Source: Aliikangiella coralliicola
GTDB taxonomy: Bacteria > Pseudomonadota > Gammaproteobacteria > Enterobacterales > Kangiellaceae
Length of the DNA: 64,000 nucleotides
NCBI RefSeq assembly: GCF_007004725.1
Contig: NZ_ML660164.1
Location: 62,001 to 126,000, forward strand
Direction of reading: 5' to 3'
This document shows, piece after piece, positions 49,685 to 59,931 of this stretch (the stretch's first letter is position 1; each line of letters starts with the position of its first letter). The notes under the pieces were generated by a model. That model saw nothing but the letters and a program-made list of their open reading frames with translations, was not told the DNA's origin and searched no databases. The position numbers were made by a program, and so were the translations under genes.

Positions 49685-49980
49685 AAATATGTTCCCTCTC
49701 TTGGAGAGGTTGGCCAGGGGGAGGGAATTAGCTCAATGGTTTATGACTTACCAAGTTTCCTCTCTCCCTAACCCTCTCCCGGAGGGAGAGGGGACTGTAC
49801 TGCTAAAACCTGCTGGGATTGCGCAGGTAGTAATAATTCGGTCATCTCAAATATGTTCCCCCTCCCTCTGGGAGGGGGCTAGGGGGAGGGAATTAGTTCA
49901 TCAGTTTATGACAGTTACCAAGTTTTTCCCTCTCCCTAACCCTCTCCCTGAGGGAGAGGGGACTGTATTGCTAAAGCCTG
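49685..49980. repeat. duplicated CCCTCTC-type repeat module, locus 2
   Basis: Two direct copies (49685-49811 and 49849-49980) of a composite unit lie between liuC and liuB. Each unit has a GGGAG palindrome, GGGAATTAG..CA..GTTTATGAC, then TCTCTCCCTAACCCTCTCCC, GGAGAGGGGACTGTA and GCTAAARCCTG. The gap of 354 bases holds no gene. Confidence 0.88.
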
Positions 49981-50017
49981 TAAAAGAAGTATAAGCAGCG
50001 GTGTTAGTTTTCGTTGC

Positions 50018-51625
50018 TTACATTCTAAAGACGCCAAAACGCGTTTCTTCACTCGGCGCGTTAAGCGTCGCAGAAAGACCTAATCCTAAAACCTGCCGGG
50101 TATCTGCCGGATCGATAATGCCGTCATCCCAAAGCCGCGCACTGGCGTAATAAGGATGCCCCTGAGTCTCGTACATTTCTGCAATTGGCGCTTTAAACTG
50201 GTTTTCTTCTTCTATCGGCCAATCAATTCCTTTGCGCTCAAAGTTATCTCGTTTAACTTGCGCCAGAACATTGGCTGCTTGTTCACCGCCCATTACTGAT
50301 ATACGTGCGTTAGGCCACATCCACAAAAATCTTGGGCTATAAGCTCTACCACACATGCCGTAATTACCTGCACCAAAACTGCCACCCACAATCACGGTAA
50401 ATTTAGGCACTTTGGCGCACGCCACGGCGGTAACCATTTTGGCACCATTTTTCGCAATGCCGGTATTTTCGTATTTTCTGCCGACCATAAACCCGGTAAT
50501 GTTTTGCAGAAAAACTAACGGAATATTTCTTTGACAACAAAGCTCGATAAAGTGTGCACCTTTCAGCGCCGACTCTGAAAATAAAATGCCGTTGTTAGCG
50601 ATGATACCCACCGGATAACCCCAGATGCGCGCAAATCCACAAACCAGTGTATTGCCATATAAAGGTTTAAATTCGTCGAACTCGCTGGCGTCAACTACTC
50701 TTGCGATTATTTCGCGAATATCAAATGGTTTGCGAGAATCAGTTGGAATAACGCCGTAAATTTCTTCTTTAGGATAAAGCGGTTCTTGCGGCTCTTTTAC
50801 ATCCCAAGGAGCATGCTTTTGTTTGTTTAACCGAGACACAACATTTCGCGCCAGCGCCAAGGCGTGTTTGTCATCGAGAGCGTAATGGTCAGTTACACCA
50901 GAGTTTTTGCAATGAACATCTGCGCCGCCCAGGTCTTCAGCAGTTACTTCTTCGCCCGTTGCGGCTTTAACCAGTGGTGGCCCACCGAGGAAAATGGTGC
51001 CTTGCTCTTTGACAATAATACTTTCATCAGCCATTGCTGGAACGTATGCGCCACCGGCAGTACAACTTCCCATCACAACAGCAATTTGTGCGATGCCTTT
51101 CGCTGAGAGGTTGGCTTGATTATAAAAAATTCGACCGAAATGGTCGCGGTCAGGAAACACCTGATCCTGTTGCGGTAGATTGGCGCCGCCGGAATCAACC
51201 AGGTAAATGCAGGGGAGGTGATTTTGTTCTGCAATTTCTTGAGCGCGTAAATGCTTTTTAACGGTTTCTGGAAAATAGGTACCGCCTTTAACCGTTGCAT
51301 CATTCGCAACAATCACACACTCCTGACCATTCACTCGTCCGATGCCGGTTATCATGCCGGCCGCCGGAACTTGATTATCGTACATGCCGTAAGCGGCAAA
51401 CTGTGATAATTCTAGAAAAGGTGAGCCCACATCAAGCAGTTGCCTGACTCTTTCCCGTGGTAGCAATTTACCGCGATTGGTATGTTTTTCCTGACGCTCT
51501 TTGCCACCGCCTTGAGCGATAACCTGCATTTTGTCGCGTAGATCATCAATCAGCGATTGCATTTGTTCAGCATTGGCAGTGAAATCTTGACTGCGCGGAT
51601 TAAGCTTGCTTTTTATTGTTGGCAT
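50018..51625 (-). CDS. liuB: methylcrotonyl-CoA carboxylase carboxyltransferase subunit
   Basis: The 535-residue subunit comprises two crotonase-like carboxyltransferase halves. [42 protein letters not shown] and [20 protein letters not shown] are the landmarks separating methylcrotonyl- from propionyl-CoA carboxylases. It pairs with LiuD. It lies 55 bp after an acyl-CoA dehydrogenase gene. Confidence 0.96.
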   Translation of the reverse strand: MPTIKSKLNPRSQDFTANAEQMQSLIDDLRDKMQVIAQGGGKERQEKHTNRGKLLPRERVRQLLDVGSPFLELSQFAAYGMYDNQVPAAGMITGIGRVNGQECVIVANDATVKGGTYFPETVKKHLRAQEIAEQNHLPCIYLVDSGGANLPQQDQVFPDRDHFGRIFYNQANLSAKGIAQIAVVMGSCTAGGAYVPAMADESIIVKEQGTIFLGGPPLVKAATGEEVTAEDLGGADVHCKNSGVTDHYALDDKHALALARNVVSRLNKQKHAPWDVKEPQEPLYPKEEIYGVIPTDSRKPFDIREIIARVVDASEFDEFKPLYGNTLVCGFARIWGYPVGIIANNGILFSESALKGAHFIELCCQRNIPLVFLQNITGFMVGRKYENTGIAKNGAKMVTAVACAKVPKFTVIVGGSFGAGNYGMCGRAYSPRFLWMWPNARISVMGGEQAANVLAQVKRDNFERKGIDWPIEEENQFKAPIAEMYETQGHPYYASARLWDDGIIDPADTRQVLGLGLSATLNAPSEETRFGVFRM

Positions 51626-51680
51626 TTCCGATCCGTTAACTGTAAATTTTGGTCTGTGCTTTTTATTGGTTATTGGTTAA

Positions 51681-52817
51681 TTACTCGCTCATTACAGAGC
51701 GACTAATCACCATTTTCTGAACTTCACTGGTGCCTTCATAAATCTGGCAAATTCTGACATCGCGGTAGTACTTTTCTACTGGAAAGTCATTGAGATATCC
51801 ATAGCCGCCAAATACCTGAATTGCGTCGGAACAGATTTTTTCAGCCGCTTCAGAGGCAAATAATTTTGCCATTGACGCTTCCTTTAGACAGGGCTTTCCT
51901 GCATCTTTTAATTGCGCAGCACGATGAACCATTAAACGAGCGGCATCTAACTGAGTCGCCATTTCTGCGATTTTAAATCCAATTGCCTGGTGTTTATGAA
52001 TCGGTTTGCCAAAGGCAACTCTTTCTTCGGCGTATTGTTTGGCTGCTTCCAACGCTGCGCGGGCAATACCAACACATTGAGCTGCAATGCCGATACGACC
52101 GCCTTCCAGTCCAGAGAGTGCTATTTTGTAACCTTCGCCTTCTTTGCCTAAAAGATTTTCTTCAGGAATGACACAGTCTTCAAATAAAATCTGGCAAGTA
52201 TCAGATGCGTGTTGGCCGAGTTTATGTTCTACATTGGCGACCACATAGCCAGGCGTATTCGTCGGTACAATAAACGCGGAAATACCTTTTTTTCCAGCGT
52301 CTGGATCAGTCACCGCAAACACGATGGCAATGTCTGCCGTTTTACCGGAAGTTATAAACTGCTTTACGCCGTTGAGAATATATTTGTCGCCGTCTTTCAC
52401 TGCTTTCGTGCGCAGGTCAGCGGCGTCAGAGCCTGCGTGAGGCTCGGTTAAAGAGAAGTTGGCCAATTGTTCGCCGGCAGCTAATGGCTTTAAATATTTT
52501 TCTTTTTGCGCGTCGGTGCCAAAATTCAAAATTGGCATACAACCAACGGAGTTAGTCACGCTAATAATGGTTGAACAAGCAGCATCGCCGGCGGCGATTT
52601 CTTCAAGTACCAATGCGGCTGAAAAATAGCCGATGTTACAACCATTCCAATCTTCAGGAACTAACATACCGTAAAAACCCAGTTCGCCTAAACCTTTTAG
52701 TGCTTCTTCGGGAAAAGTTTTGTTGCGATCCCAGTCGGCGGCGTAGGGGGTAATTTTTTCCTGCACGTATTGACGGGCAGCATCCTGGATCATGGTTTGT
52801 TCTTCTGTCAGGAACAT
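51681..52817 (-). CDS. acyl-CoA dehydrogenase, short/branched-chain type
   Basis: This 378-residue flavoenzyme has the FAD/substrate motifs [17 protein letters not shown] and [20 protein letters not shown], and the usual catalytic glutamate near the C-terminus in [16 protein letters not shown]. That differs from LiuA, where this position is not glutamate. Likely substrates are butyryl- or 2-methylbutyryl-CoA, consistent with branched-chain amino acid breakdown; the exact chain preference cannot be read here. Confidence 0.92.
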   Translation of the reverse strand: MFLTEEQTMIQDAARQYVQEKITPYAADWDRNKTFPEEALKGLGELGFYGMLVPEDWNGCNIGYFSAALVLEEIAAGDAACSTIISVTNSVGCMPILNFGTDAQKEKYLKPLAAGEQLANFSLTEPHAGSDAADLRTKAVKDGDKYILNGVKQFITSGKTADIAIVFAVTDPDAGKKGISAFIVPTNTPGYVVANVEHKLGQHASDTCQILFEDCVIPEENLLGKEGEGYKIALSGLEGGRIGIAAQCVGIARAALEAAKQYAEERVAFGKPIHKHQAIGFKIAEMATQLDAARLMVHRAAQLKDAGKPCLKEASMAKLFASEAAEKICSDAIQVFGGYGYLNDFPVEKYYRDVRICQIYEGTSEVQKMVISRSVMSE

Positions 52818-53057
52818 GGATTAATTCTCTTAAAATATTGCGAAATTCTTGAGTCGTTCAAAATTTCAAAACCGACAAAATTTTTTACTCGAAACACCTG
52901 GTTTAGAGCGCTCGCCGTTGAAGTTTTATTACGATCTGTTTAGTTCAAAATACTCGGTGAGTACCTGATTTAGTTCATTTTTGCGTAGCCAGAATTGCTC
53001 CCGAAATAAGACTATCGCGGGAGCAGTTTAGACGCGGTGAATAAACGATTCTTAATT

Positions 53058-54242
53058 CTAGACTAGTTCCACCGCCATTGCTGTGGCTTCACCGCCGCCA
53101 ATACACAGTGAGGCAACCCCTTTGGTTTTGCCATATTTTTGTAATGCCGCAATCAAAGTGACCAAAATACGAGTTCCGCTGGTGCCAATTGGGTGTCCCA
53201 ATGCGCAAGCGCCGCCATGAACGTTGACTTTGTCAGGGTTTAAGCTTAAATCTTTGACCGCTGCCATGGTAACCACAGCAAATGCTTCGTTGATTTCAAA
53301 CAGATCGACATCATCAACAGACCATTCCACTTTTTCCAGCAGGCTTTTAACCGCTGTTACTGGTGCTATGGTGAATTCTGCTGGTTTACGCGCATGTGTG
53401 GCATGACCGACAATTTTTGCTAAGGGTTTAAGGCCGCGTTTTTCTGCTTCAGATTGACGCATTAACACAACAGCCGCAGCACCATCTGAGATCGAACTGG
53501 CGTTAGCCGCAGTCACAGTGCCGTCTTTTCTGAAAGCAGGGCGAAGGGCTGGAATTTTATCCGGGCGAGCTTTAAGTGGTTGCTCGTCGTGTTCAATGGT
53601 TACTTCGCCTTTACGTGATTTAATCGTCACCGGAACGACTTCACTGGCAAAGGAGCCATCTTCAATAGCGGCTTTGGCGCGTGATAATGAAGTAATCGCA
53701 AATTCGTCCTGTTGCTCCCGTGAAAATTCATAACGATCGGCACAGTCTTCCGCAAAAACACCCATCGCCTGACCTTCATATGCATCTTCCAATCCGTCAA
53801 ATGCCATGTGATCTAAAGCTTTAACGTGACCGAAGCGATAACCGCTGCGTGCATTTGGTAACATATGAGGCGCATTACTCATGCTTTCCATACCACCGGC
53901 GACCATGACCGAATTGGTTCCGGCAGTTAACAGGTCGTTTGCAAGCATGACTGATTTCATACCAGAGCCACAAACTTTATTGATAGTCGTACAACCGGTT
54001 GATAAAGGTAAATCAGCACCTAAAGCTGCCTGACGCGCTGGCGCCTGGCCAAGTGCCGCTGGTAAAACGCAACCCATGATCACTTCTTCGATATCTTCAC
54101 CTGACACTCCGGCGCGCTCAACCGCGGCTTTGATGGCTGTTGAACCTAGTTCGGTGGCTTTAACGGCAGAAAGGTCGCCCATAAATCCACCCATTGGGGT
54201 ACGAGCCATGCCGACAATTACGATAGGGTCTTGCTGTGACAT
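53058..54242 (-). CDS. acetyl-CoA C-acetyltransferase (thiolase)
   Basis: The 394-residue thiolase has the acyl-enzyme cysteine in INKVCGSGMKSV, NEAFAVVTM, GGACALGHPIGTSG with the catalytic histidine, and the C-terminal CIGGGEATA with the second cysteine. It would split acetoacetyl-CoA from the CoA-transferase into two acetyl-CoA, completing leucine use. The start is the ATG at 54242 (MSQQDPIVIVGMART); the longer frame upstream is not conserved. Confidence 0.94.
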   Translation of the reverse strand: MSQQDPIVIVGMARTPMGGFMGDLSAVKATELGSTAIKAAVERAGVSGEDIEEVIMGCVLPAALGQAPARQAALGADLPLSTGCTTINKVCGSGMKSVMLANDLLTAGTNSVMVAGGMESMSNAPHMLPNARSGYRFGHVKALDHMAFDGLEDAYEGQAMGVFAEDCADRYEFSREQQDEFAITSLSRAKAAIEDGSFASEVVPVTIKSRKGEVTIEHDEQPLKARPDKIPALRPAFRKDGTVTAANASSISDGAAAVVLMRQSEAEKRGLKPLAKIVGHATHARKPAEFTIAPVTAVKSLLEKVEWSVDDVDLFEINEAFAVVTMAAVKDLSLNPDKVNVHGGACALGHPIGTSGTRILVTLIAALQKYGKTKGVASLCIGGGEATAMAVELV

Positions 54243-54384
54243 TGAATTTTTCCTCAAATATTTAAACTGTGTATTCATTGGGCCAAACGGTGTAAAAAAC
54301 GTTTCACCCAAGTTGTAATCTTTTCAAGATAACAACGATAACTCGCGTTTTCCTTTATTTGGTTGCGTTTTTTAATTCAACCAT

Positions 54385-54416
54385 TTGTTGGGTTTCGTTC
54401 CTCAACTCAACCTACA
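54385..54416. repeat. single copy of the TTGGGTTG dispersed repeat
   Basis: The sequence TTGTTGGGTTTCGTTCCTCA and its continuation to ACCTACA match the arms of the inverted pair at 30276-30360. It sits between liuA and the thiolase gene. Confidence 0.75.
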
Positions 54417-54428
54417 ATAATCCAAGGA

Positions 54429-55589
54429 TTAAGAGGTTTCTTTAAACAGCTCTCGGCCGATCAACATGCGGCGAATCTCTGATGTACCGGCGCCAATTTC
54501 ATAGAGTTTTGCGTCGCGTAATAATCGACCTGTTGCAAACTCATTAATATAACCGTTTCCACCCAGGCATTGAATGGCTTCAAGTGCCATCTGAGTGGCT
54601 TTTTCTGCCGCATATAATATCACGCCTGCTGCATCTTTTCGGGTTGTTTCTCCACGATCGCAAGCTTGGGCCACATTATAAACATAAGATTTTGACGCAT
54701 TCATGGTGGTGTACATATCGGCCAATTTACCCTGCATCAATTGAAACTCACCAATGGACTTGCCAAATTGTTTACGCTCGTGAACATAAGGAATCACAAT
54801 GTCCATACAGGCTTGCATAATACCCGTTGGACCGCCTGAAAGAACGACACGTTCGTAATCTAATCCGCTCATCAACACGGTAACGCCGCCGTTCAGTTCG
54901 CCGAGGATATTTTCTTTCGGCACTTCACAGTCTTCAAACACCAGCTCGCAAGTATTTGAACCGCGCATACCCAGTTTATCGAGCTTTTGTGCGGTAGAGA
55001 ATCCAGCAAAATCTTTTTCGATGATAAATGCGGTGATCCCGCGAGAGCCTGCCGATGGGTCGGTTTTTGCGTAGACAATCAACACGTTGGCATCAGGGCC
55101 ATTAGTGATCCACATTTTGTTGCCGTTTAACAGGTAATAGTCACCACGGTCTTCCGCGCGTAAGCGCAGCCCGACAACATCAGAACCCGCACCAGGCTCA
55201 CTCATAGCCAGCGCGCCAATATGTTCACCAGTGCATAATTTGGGCAGATATTTGGCTTTTTGTTCAGGTGTTCCGTTTTTACGTAATTGGTTAAGGCAAA
55301 GGTTTGAGTGGGCGCCATAGCTTAATCCAATACTGGCTGAGGCACGACTTATCTCTTCCATAGCAACAACATGTTCCAGATAACCAAGCCCAGAGCCGCC
55401 GAACTCTTCCTCAACGGTCATACCTAGCAAGCCCATTTCACCTAGTTTGGGCCACAGCTCGTTGGGAAATTCGTTTTCCTGGTCAACCCGCTCCGCAATG
55501 GGCGCGATCTCTTTTTCGGCGAAAGCTCTGACGGAATCGCGGATCATGTCAGCTGTTTCACCGAGGTTAAAGTTCAAACCTGAATACAT
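54429..55589 (-). CDS. liuA: isovaleryl-CoA dehydrogenase
   Basis: The 386-residue flavoenzyme oxidises isovaleryl-CoA to 3-methylcrotonyl-CoA. The catalytic glutamate sits in the isovaleryl-specific place, [17 protein letters not shown], whereas the usual C-terminal position reads [31 protein letters not shown] and [19 protein letters not shown] complete the match. It is the first enzyme of the operon, 12 bp after liuR. Confidence 0.97.
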   Translation of the reverse strand: MYSGLNFNLGETADMIRDSVRAFAEKEIAPIAERVDQENEFPNELWPKLGEMGLLGMTVEEEFGGSGLGYLEHVVAMEEISRASASIGLSYGAHSNLCLNQLRKNGTPEQKAKYLPKLCTGEHIGALAMSEPGAGSDVVGLRLRAEDRGDYYLLNGNKMWITNGPDANVLIVYAKTDPSAGSRGITAFIIEKDFAGFSTAQKLDKLGMRGSNTCELVFEDCEVPKENILGELNGGVTVLMSGLDYERVVLSGGPTGIMQACMDIVIPYVHERKQFGKSIGEFQLMQGKLADMYTTMNASKSYVYNVAQACDRGETTRKDAAGVILYAAEKATQMALEAIQCLGGNGYINEFATGRLLRDAKLYEIGAGTSEIRRMLIGRELFKETS

Positions 55590-55601
55590 GTTATGCCTCG
55601 T

Positions 55602-55970
55602 TTATTGGTTAATTCGTTTTTCCAGCCGGGCAAGCTCGCCCAGCATGGTTTCAATATCTTTTTGTTGTTGGTACAAAGCTTCTCGCCGTTCCACAATTTT
55701 TTGCGATAAATATTCGGTCTGTTTTTGCTCACCGCTGGGCAGGTCATAAATTGATATGATTTCGCGGATTTCCGACAACGAAAAACCAATCCGTTTACCG
55801 CGCAAAATTAGCTGCAGTCGGACCTTGTCGCCTTTGCCATAAATTCGTTGAGAGCCATTGCGCTGAGGCGAAATCAGTTTTTCGTCCTCGTAGTGGCGAA
55901 TGGAGCGGGGCGTAATACCAAATTCTTTTGATAATTCGCTAATTGTGTAAGTTTGATTATTTTCTTTCAT
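55602..55970 (-). CDS. liuR: MerR-family regulator LiuR
   Basis: The 122-residue protein has a MerR winged-helix domain (YTISELSKEFGITPRSIRHY followed by EDEKLISPQR) and a coiled-coil helix (about 80-118), with no cysteines for metal sensing. It is known in gammaproteobacteria as the regulator of branched-chain amino acid degradation. It opens the liu operon, and a perfect palindrome lies 20 bases upstream. The ATG has no ribosome site and lies at the predicted transcription start. Confidence 0.94.
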   Translation of the reverse strand: MKENNQTYTISELSKEFGITPRSIRHYEDEKLISPQRNGSQRIYGKGDKVRLQLILRGKRIGFSLSEIREIISIYDLPSGEQKQTEYLSQKIVERREALYQQQKDIETMLGELARLEKRINQ

Positions 55971-55976
55971 TGTAAA

Positions 55977-56005
55977 ATTATAATTAACCTTTACGTTAAC
56001 GTAAA
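55977..56005 (-). promoter_or_regulatory. liuR promoter with LiuR operator
   Basis: TTTACGTTAACGTAAA (55990-56005) is a perfect 16-bp palindrome of the LiuR type. On the minus strand TATAAT (-10, 55982-55977) lies 17 bases after TTTACG, the -35 candidate, which is part of the palindrome. Bound LiuR would therefore cover the -35. Confidence 0.82.
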
Positions 56006-56724
56006 CTTGAAAAGTGAGATTTTAGCAAAGGTTAGACCAGATTGAAAATTAATCAGTCTGTGTGTAATGAAGGAGGTAGTAGGCTGTAAAGTGGGACGGC
56101 GGTTAGTCGTTTATGGTTAATTCAAAAACTGGTCAAGGTGGAGCTTTGGCTGCAATGTCGGGCTGGAATGGGGACTGGAGCAATCAATCATTGATATTTA
56201 GTTAATAAAAAAGCCCCGATTAAAACGGGGCTAAGCACTACACTAGATATTCGCCAATAGTTCTATCATCGCCAGTCGATTGAAAGGCCTTGATGCATAC
56301 GTATTGGCTGGCAGTTCAATAATACAAGTGGGAATCCGTTAGTTTATCGCCTGACAACTCAATTGTGACAAGCTCTCACGCCGGTTTCAGCGTAACAATA
56401 AACCAGGCTGGCAAATTAAACTGGGCTAACAAAATAGAGCAAAGCTTCCGCAAAAAAAAGTGAATAAATTATTTATTTAAAAAACATCACAAATAACGAT
56501 TTTTTTTAATCGTATGGTGTGAAAATAATTACTTTGATGAGATAAAGTACGATTATTAATACCGCGTTACGCTTCGATTTTCTTAACGAACATTGCGGTG
56601 TGTAGAGATAAGCGCTTAGTCGGTTGGTTTTACATTATCAATTCCAACTGCTAACCTTTTTGAGAAAATTAAATTCGTTTGCCACCACGCAAAATAAAAA
56701 ATAATAAGAATAATCGGAGCGATC
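56006..56724. other. intergenic region between liuR and the cysteine-pair membrane protein gene
   Basis: No protein gene is visible. It contains the orphan minus-strand terminator near 56.2 kb and an AT-rich stretch from 56440. Another hairpin is ATAACGATT..AATCGTAT (about 56492-56516). The promoter of the gene starting at 56725 should be at the right-hand end but is not obvious. Confidence 0.4.
56195..56230 (-). terminator. orphan minus-strand terminator
   Basis: AGCCCCG and CGGGGCT form a seven-base stem around ATTAAAA. On the minus strand it is followed by TTTTTTATTAAC. No minus-strand gene lies between here and 56724, so it may end an unrecognised small RNA. Confidence 0.72.
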
Positions 56725-57597
56725 ATGTCAACTCACCGTCTTAAATCCTATCGGCCGTCGGGAAAAATTGATATCTCGTTGAGCTGGAAGCTTGTGCTTT
56801 CACTCCTATTCATCATCGCACTTAGTTTTGTGGGGAGCTCGTTAGTTCAAGCCGTTCAAGTCAGCTATCTTGGTTCGATTGTTTTTCTCATACAAGTAAC
56901 AGTTACCGGATTTGTGGCCGGTCTGTTGGTTCGTTGGGGGCATATTCGAAATATTGGTATCGCGATATTGTGTGGCGGTTTACTCGGTTTGACCGCTTTG
57001 TACTTTTCCTGGATTTTTAGTTTACCAAAAATTCTGGCCACTATCGGAATCGAAACTTCTTCTGAGATACTCTTAAAAAATCCTGGGCTTACCTTGAGTT
57101 ATATCGCGCAGTCTGCACAGGAATACTCGATGAGTTTTGTGACTATTGAATTTCGCCATTGGTTACTGAAGGCAGTTTGGTTAGCTGAAGTGGTGATAGT
57201 GATCATTTACCCTATTTATAAAACTTATCAGATATCCAACTCAGTAGTTTTCTGTGAAGCCTGTCATGAGTGGGTTGAAAAGCAGCCGGGATTGGTCGGC
57301 TTTTACCACAGCGATGAGCAGCAACTAAAAACTCAGTTTCTAACCGCCGATTACGATTTTATGGATCAGGCAGAGGCAATATTCAATGTGCCGATGAAAG
57401 ACTATTATTGCGTTGACGGTGAGGTTTGTGTTGGTTGTAATGACTTTTTCATTTTGTCGTTAAGACTGATGAAAAAAGCCACCGATCAGGATAAAGCGAA
57501 ACGGTTTTCATTAACTGAAAAGTTGGTGGTGGCAAGGCCTTATTTTCAACATTTCTTATTATTGACCAATCAGTTTCCCGCGCCGGAGGAAGAGTAG
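56725..57597 (+). CDS. membrane protein of unknown function with cysteine pairs
   Basis: The 290-residue protein has four membrane segments (about residues 24-45, 50-72, 76-98 and 145-165) and a C-terminal soluble part (about 170-290). The latter has two cysteine pairs, CEACHEW and CVDGEVCVGC, which suggest a zinc-ribbon-like or redox site. GGAG precedes the ATG by seven bases. I recognise no family. It has no co-oriented neighbour within 180 bp. Confidence 0.8.
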   Translation: MSTHRLKSYRPSGKIDISLSWKLVLSLLFIIALSFVGSSLVQAVQVSYLGSIVFLIQVTVTGFVAGLLVRWGHIRNIGIAILCGGLLGLTALYFSWIFSLPKILATIGIETSSEILLKNPGLTLSYIAQSAQEYSMSFVTIEFRHWLLKAVWLAEVVIVIIYPIYKTYQISNSVVFCEACHEWVEKQPGLVGFYHSDEQQLKTQFLTADYDFMDQAEAIFNVPMKDYYCVDGEVCVGCNDFFILSLRLMKKATDQDKAKRFSLTEKLVVARPYFQHFLLLTNQFPAPEEE

Positions 57598-57780
57598 GGG
57601 GGAGAATTGCTAATTAGGAATTATTAATCAGGAATTAGTGGCTGAAGATTTTTACTCAGTCTTGTTTAACCCCGAAATCGACTTGCATTCGTGTAATAGG
57701 TAAGAAATTTCTAAAAAAAAATATTGAGCATGGACCTGCTTTATTACGTATCAGCCCCCTGAAATATTCGTAAAGATTGA

Positions 57781-58533
57781 ATGAGAGTATTGATGAGAAG
57801 TTTGACTTTATTGTTTTCTATTTTGTTGTTGTCTGCCTGCGCGAATCAGCGGAGTAATCAATCTCGCCATGGGTCACCGGCTGAAAGTTCATCAAGCGCT
57901 ATTAATTTAAGTGATTTAGCGAGTAGTGATTATGAAAACAATCTGGTTTACCCGCAGAGTGTTTATTCACTTCAGTTTGTCACCCAGAAAACTTTTGATG
58001 ATCCTATTTGGGGCACCCAGTTGCGTTATGCTCATATCTTTTCGGAAAACGATATCGTTGATGTGTTTGTGTATCCGATTGCAGCGACCAACTGGGATAA
58101 TGAAGTTGCAACTTTAATGCATGAGAATCAAAAGGTGTTGGACGAGATCAATGAAGCGGTAAAGCGAAAGCATTACAAAGCGGTAAAGGTTGAAAAGACC
58201 GGTGAGATTAAGTTTGGCGAGTGGCAGGGAGTAAAGTCTTCGCTAGATTTAACCATGAATGATGGAAAACTTTATCGTTCGTTTGTTTTTCTGTTTATTC
58301 AGCAGGATAAATTTATCAAGGTACGTTTTAGTTTGCTGAAAGGCAAAGATTTAGGATTGCCGGATGAGAATGTTATTGCGCGAGAATTGATTACCGCGAT
58401 CACAGTTCCGGCGGAGTCTGCCTATATGTTGGCAATGCGGGAGCAACACCGTGAGCAACGGGCGCAGGAACTTTTGCGAATGTTGATAGAAGCTGCGGGT
58501 CAGCAAAAGAAAACCGAGCCTTCTACGCAGTAA
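57781..58533 (+). CDS. lipoprotein of unknown function
   Basis: The lipobox LLSAC (cysteine near residue 20) marks an outer-membrane lipoprotein of 250 residues. The soluble part contains LQFVTQKTFDDPIWGTQLRY and VKVEKTGEIKFGEWQG; it carries no enzyme motif I know. The C-terminus is a glutamine/arginine-rich helix. An in-frame ATG at 57793 with GAGAG upstream is an equally good start and keeps the lipobox. Confidence 0.8.
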   Translation: MRVLMRSLTLLFSILLLSACANQRSNQSRHGSPAESSSSAINLSDLASSDYENNLVYPQSVYSLQFVTQKTFDDPIWGTQLRYAHIFSENDIVDVFVYPIAATNWDNEVATLMHENQKVLDEINEAVKRKHYKAVKVEKTGEIKFGEWQGVKSSLDLTMNDGKLYRSFVFLFIQQDKFIKVRFSLLKGKDLGLPDENVIARELITAITVPAESAYMLAMREQHREQRAQELLRMLIEAAGQQKKTEPSTQ

Positions 58534-58566
58534 AGAAAGCTATTCTGAGAAATACTTTTCGAATTT

Positions 58567-58771
58567 GTCCCCTCTCCTTGAGGAGAGGGTTAGGGAGAGG
58601 TGGAGATTTTTCAATCGAACTTCAGGTTTATTAGTAGAAAGCAGAGTTTCCCTCTCCCCAGCCCTCTCCCAGAGTGAGAGGGTTAGGGAGAGGTGGAGAT
58701 TTTTCAAATGAACTTCAGGTTTATTAGTAGAAAGCAGAGATTTCCCTCTCCCCAGCCCTCTCCCTGAGTGA
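58567..58771. repeat. CCCTCTC-type repeat, locus 3, two 93-bp tandem units
   Basis: A 93-bp unit is present twice (58585-58677, 58678-58771). It carries GAGGGTTAGGGAGAGGTGGA, TTCAGGTTTATTAGTAGAAA and CCCTCTCCCCAGCCCTCTCC. With palindromic ends it could fold into long hairpins. The whole stretch 58534-59059 has no gene. Confidence 0.9.
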
Positions 58772-59059
58772 GAGGGAGTTTAATCTCCAATTGAAATATT
58801 TTGCGCCATCTCAAAACCAAATTTCAAATTTAACTTTAATTTCACTCAAATTAAACTCATCCAATTGATTTCAATCAAGTTATAACATTTACAATATCCG
58901 CTGACCCTGCTACTTTTAACTTTGCGTGAAGAACAAACTTCCTGACCTTTTGTGATGATCGGTTGGGGAATTTAAGAGTCGTACGGGAATTAGGGAAGGG
59001 CTCTGATAAAACGCAACTAAAAGCGATAATAACAATAAACGAAAAAGGATCTCAGGATT

Positions 59060-59773
59060 TTGAGTCGCCGCTATTTCGAAGATATGTTTAATGATCCGGC
59101 TTCCAGGCAAGGAAGGCGGTTAATGTTGTTTGTTAATTCTCTGATTGTTCTTTCTATGGTGGCTTACAGCTTGTCCACCGTTTCCCATATTGCTGAAGTC
59201 ATGGCCGCTGAGCTTTTCGCTATTGAAGTTTTTATCGTGATAATCTTTACGCTGGAGTATGGCTGTCGGGTTTACTTTTCTCCTAATCGACGGCGTTTTA
59301 TCTTTAGCTTTTTCGGCATCGTTGATTTTCTATCTTTTGCACCATTGTATTTGTTTTTATTTACCGGCGTTGACGCTCGAGCATTGAGAGCGGCACGAAT
59401 GTTTCGTTTGTTGCGCTTATTTAAGTTGTTTCGGTTTGCCAAGTCGACGGCGCGCCTTCGCGCGGCTTATGGAATCATTAAAGATGAATTAGTTTTGTTT
59501 GGGGCTGTATCTTCAATTCTTTTATTTGTGAGTGGTGTGGGGATTTATCATTTTGAAAGTGAGGCGCAACCAGAAGCTTTTAGTTCTGTCTTTGACGGGC
59601 TTTGGTGGGCGGTGGTGACTTTAACCACTGTGGGTTATGGCGATGTGGTGCCGGTGACTGCAGGCGGTAAATTTTTTACGTTTTTTATTGTGATTATCGG
59701 GTTGGGGATTGTTGCTGTACCAACCGGGCTGATTGTGAGTGGAGTTCAGGAGGCAAGAAAAGATATCGAGTAG
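59060..59773 (+). CDS. voltage-sensor-type potassium channel
   Basis: The 237-residue protein has six membrane segments, including a voltage-sensor S4 with regularly spaced arginines (RALRAARMFRLLRLFKLFRF), a re-entrant pore and the selectivity filter TVGYGD in WAVVTLTTVGYGDVVP. It lacks a large cytoplasmic domain. The start at 59060 is TTG with AGGA close by; the ATG at 59084 is an alternative. A K+-selective role follows from the filter; gating by voltage is inferred from S4. Confidence 0.92.
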   Translation: MSRRYFEDMFNDPASRQGRRLMLFVNSLIVLSMVAYSLSTVSHIAEVMAAELFAIEVFIVIIFTLEYGCRVYFSPNRRRFIFSFFGIVDFLSFAPLYLFLFTGVDARALRAARMFRLLRLFKLFRFAKSTARLRAAYGIIKDELVLFGAVSSILLFVSGVGIYHFESEAQPEAFSSVFDGLWWAVVTLTTVGYGDVVPVTAGGKFFTFFIVIIGLGIVAVPTGLIVSGVQEARKDIE

Positions 59774-59931
59774 AAGAAGTGTTATTAAAAACGTGACAAG
59801 CGCATTGTGGTTTCATTTTTAGCATTGTTCATTTGCGGGTTGCTCATTTGCAGCTGAGATAAGGGAGCGTAAAGATTCACTCATAAAAAAAGGCTGAAAC
59901 TATCAGCAACTAAAAAAATACAGGAGTCATC

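Noticed and set aside
49685-49980. CRISPR array
   Set aside because: Repeats are long, few, palindromic and not separated by regular unique spacers; no cas gene is present.
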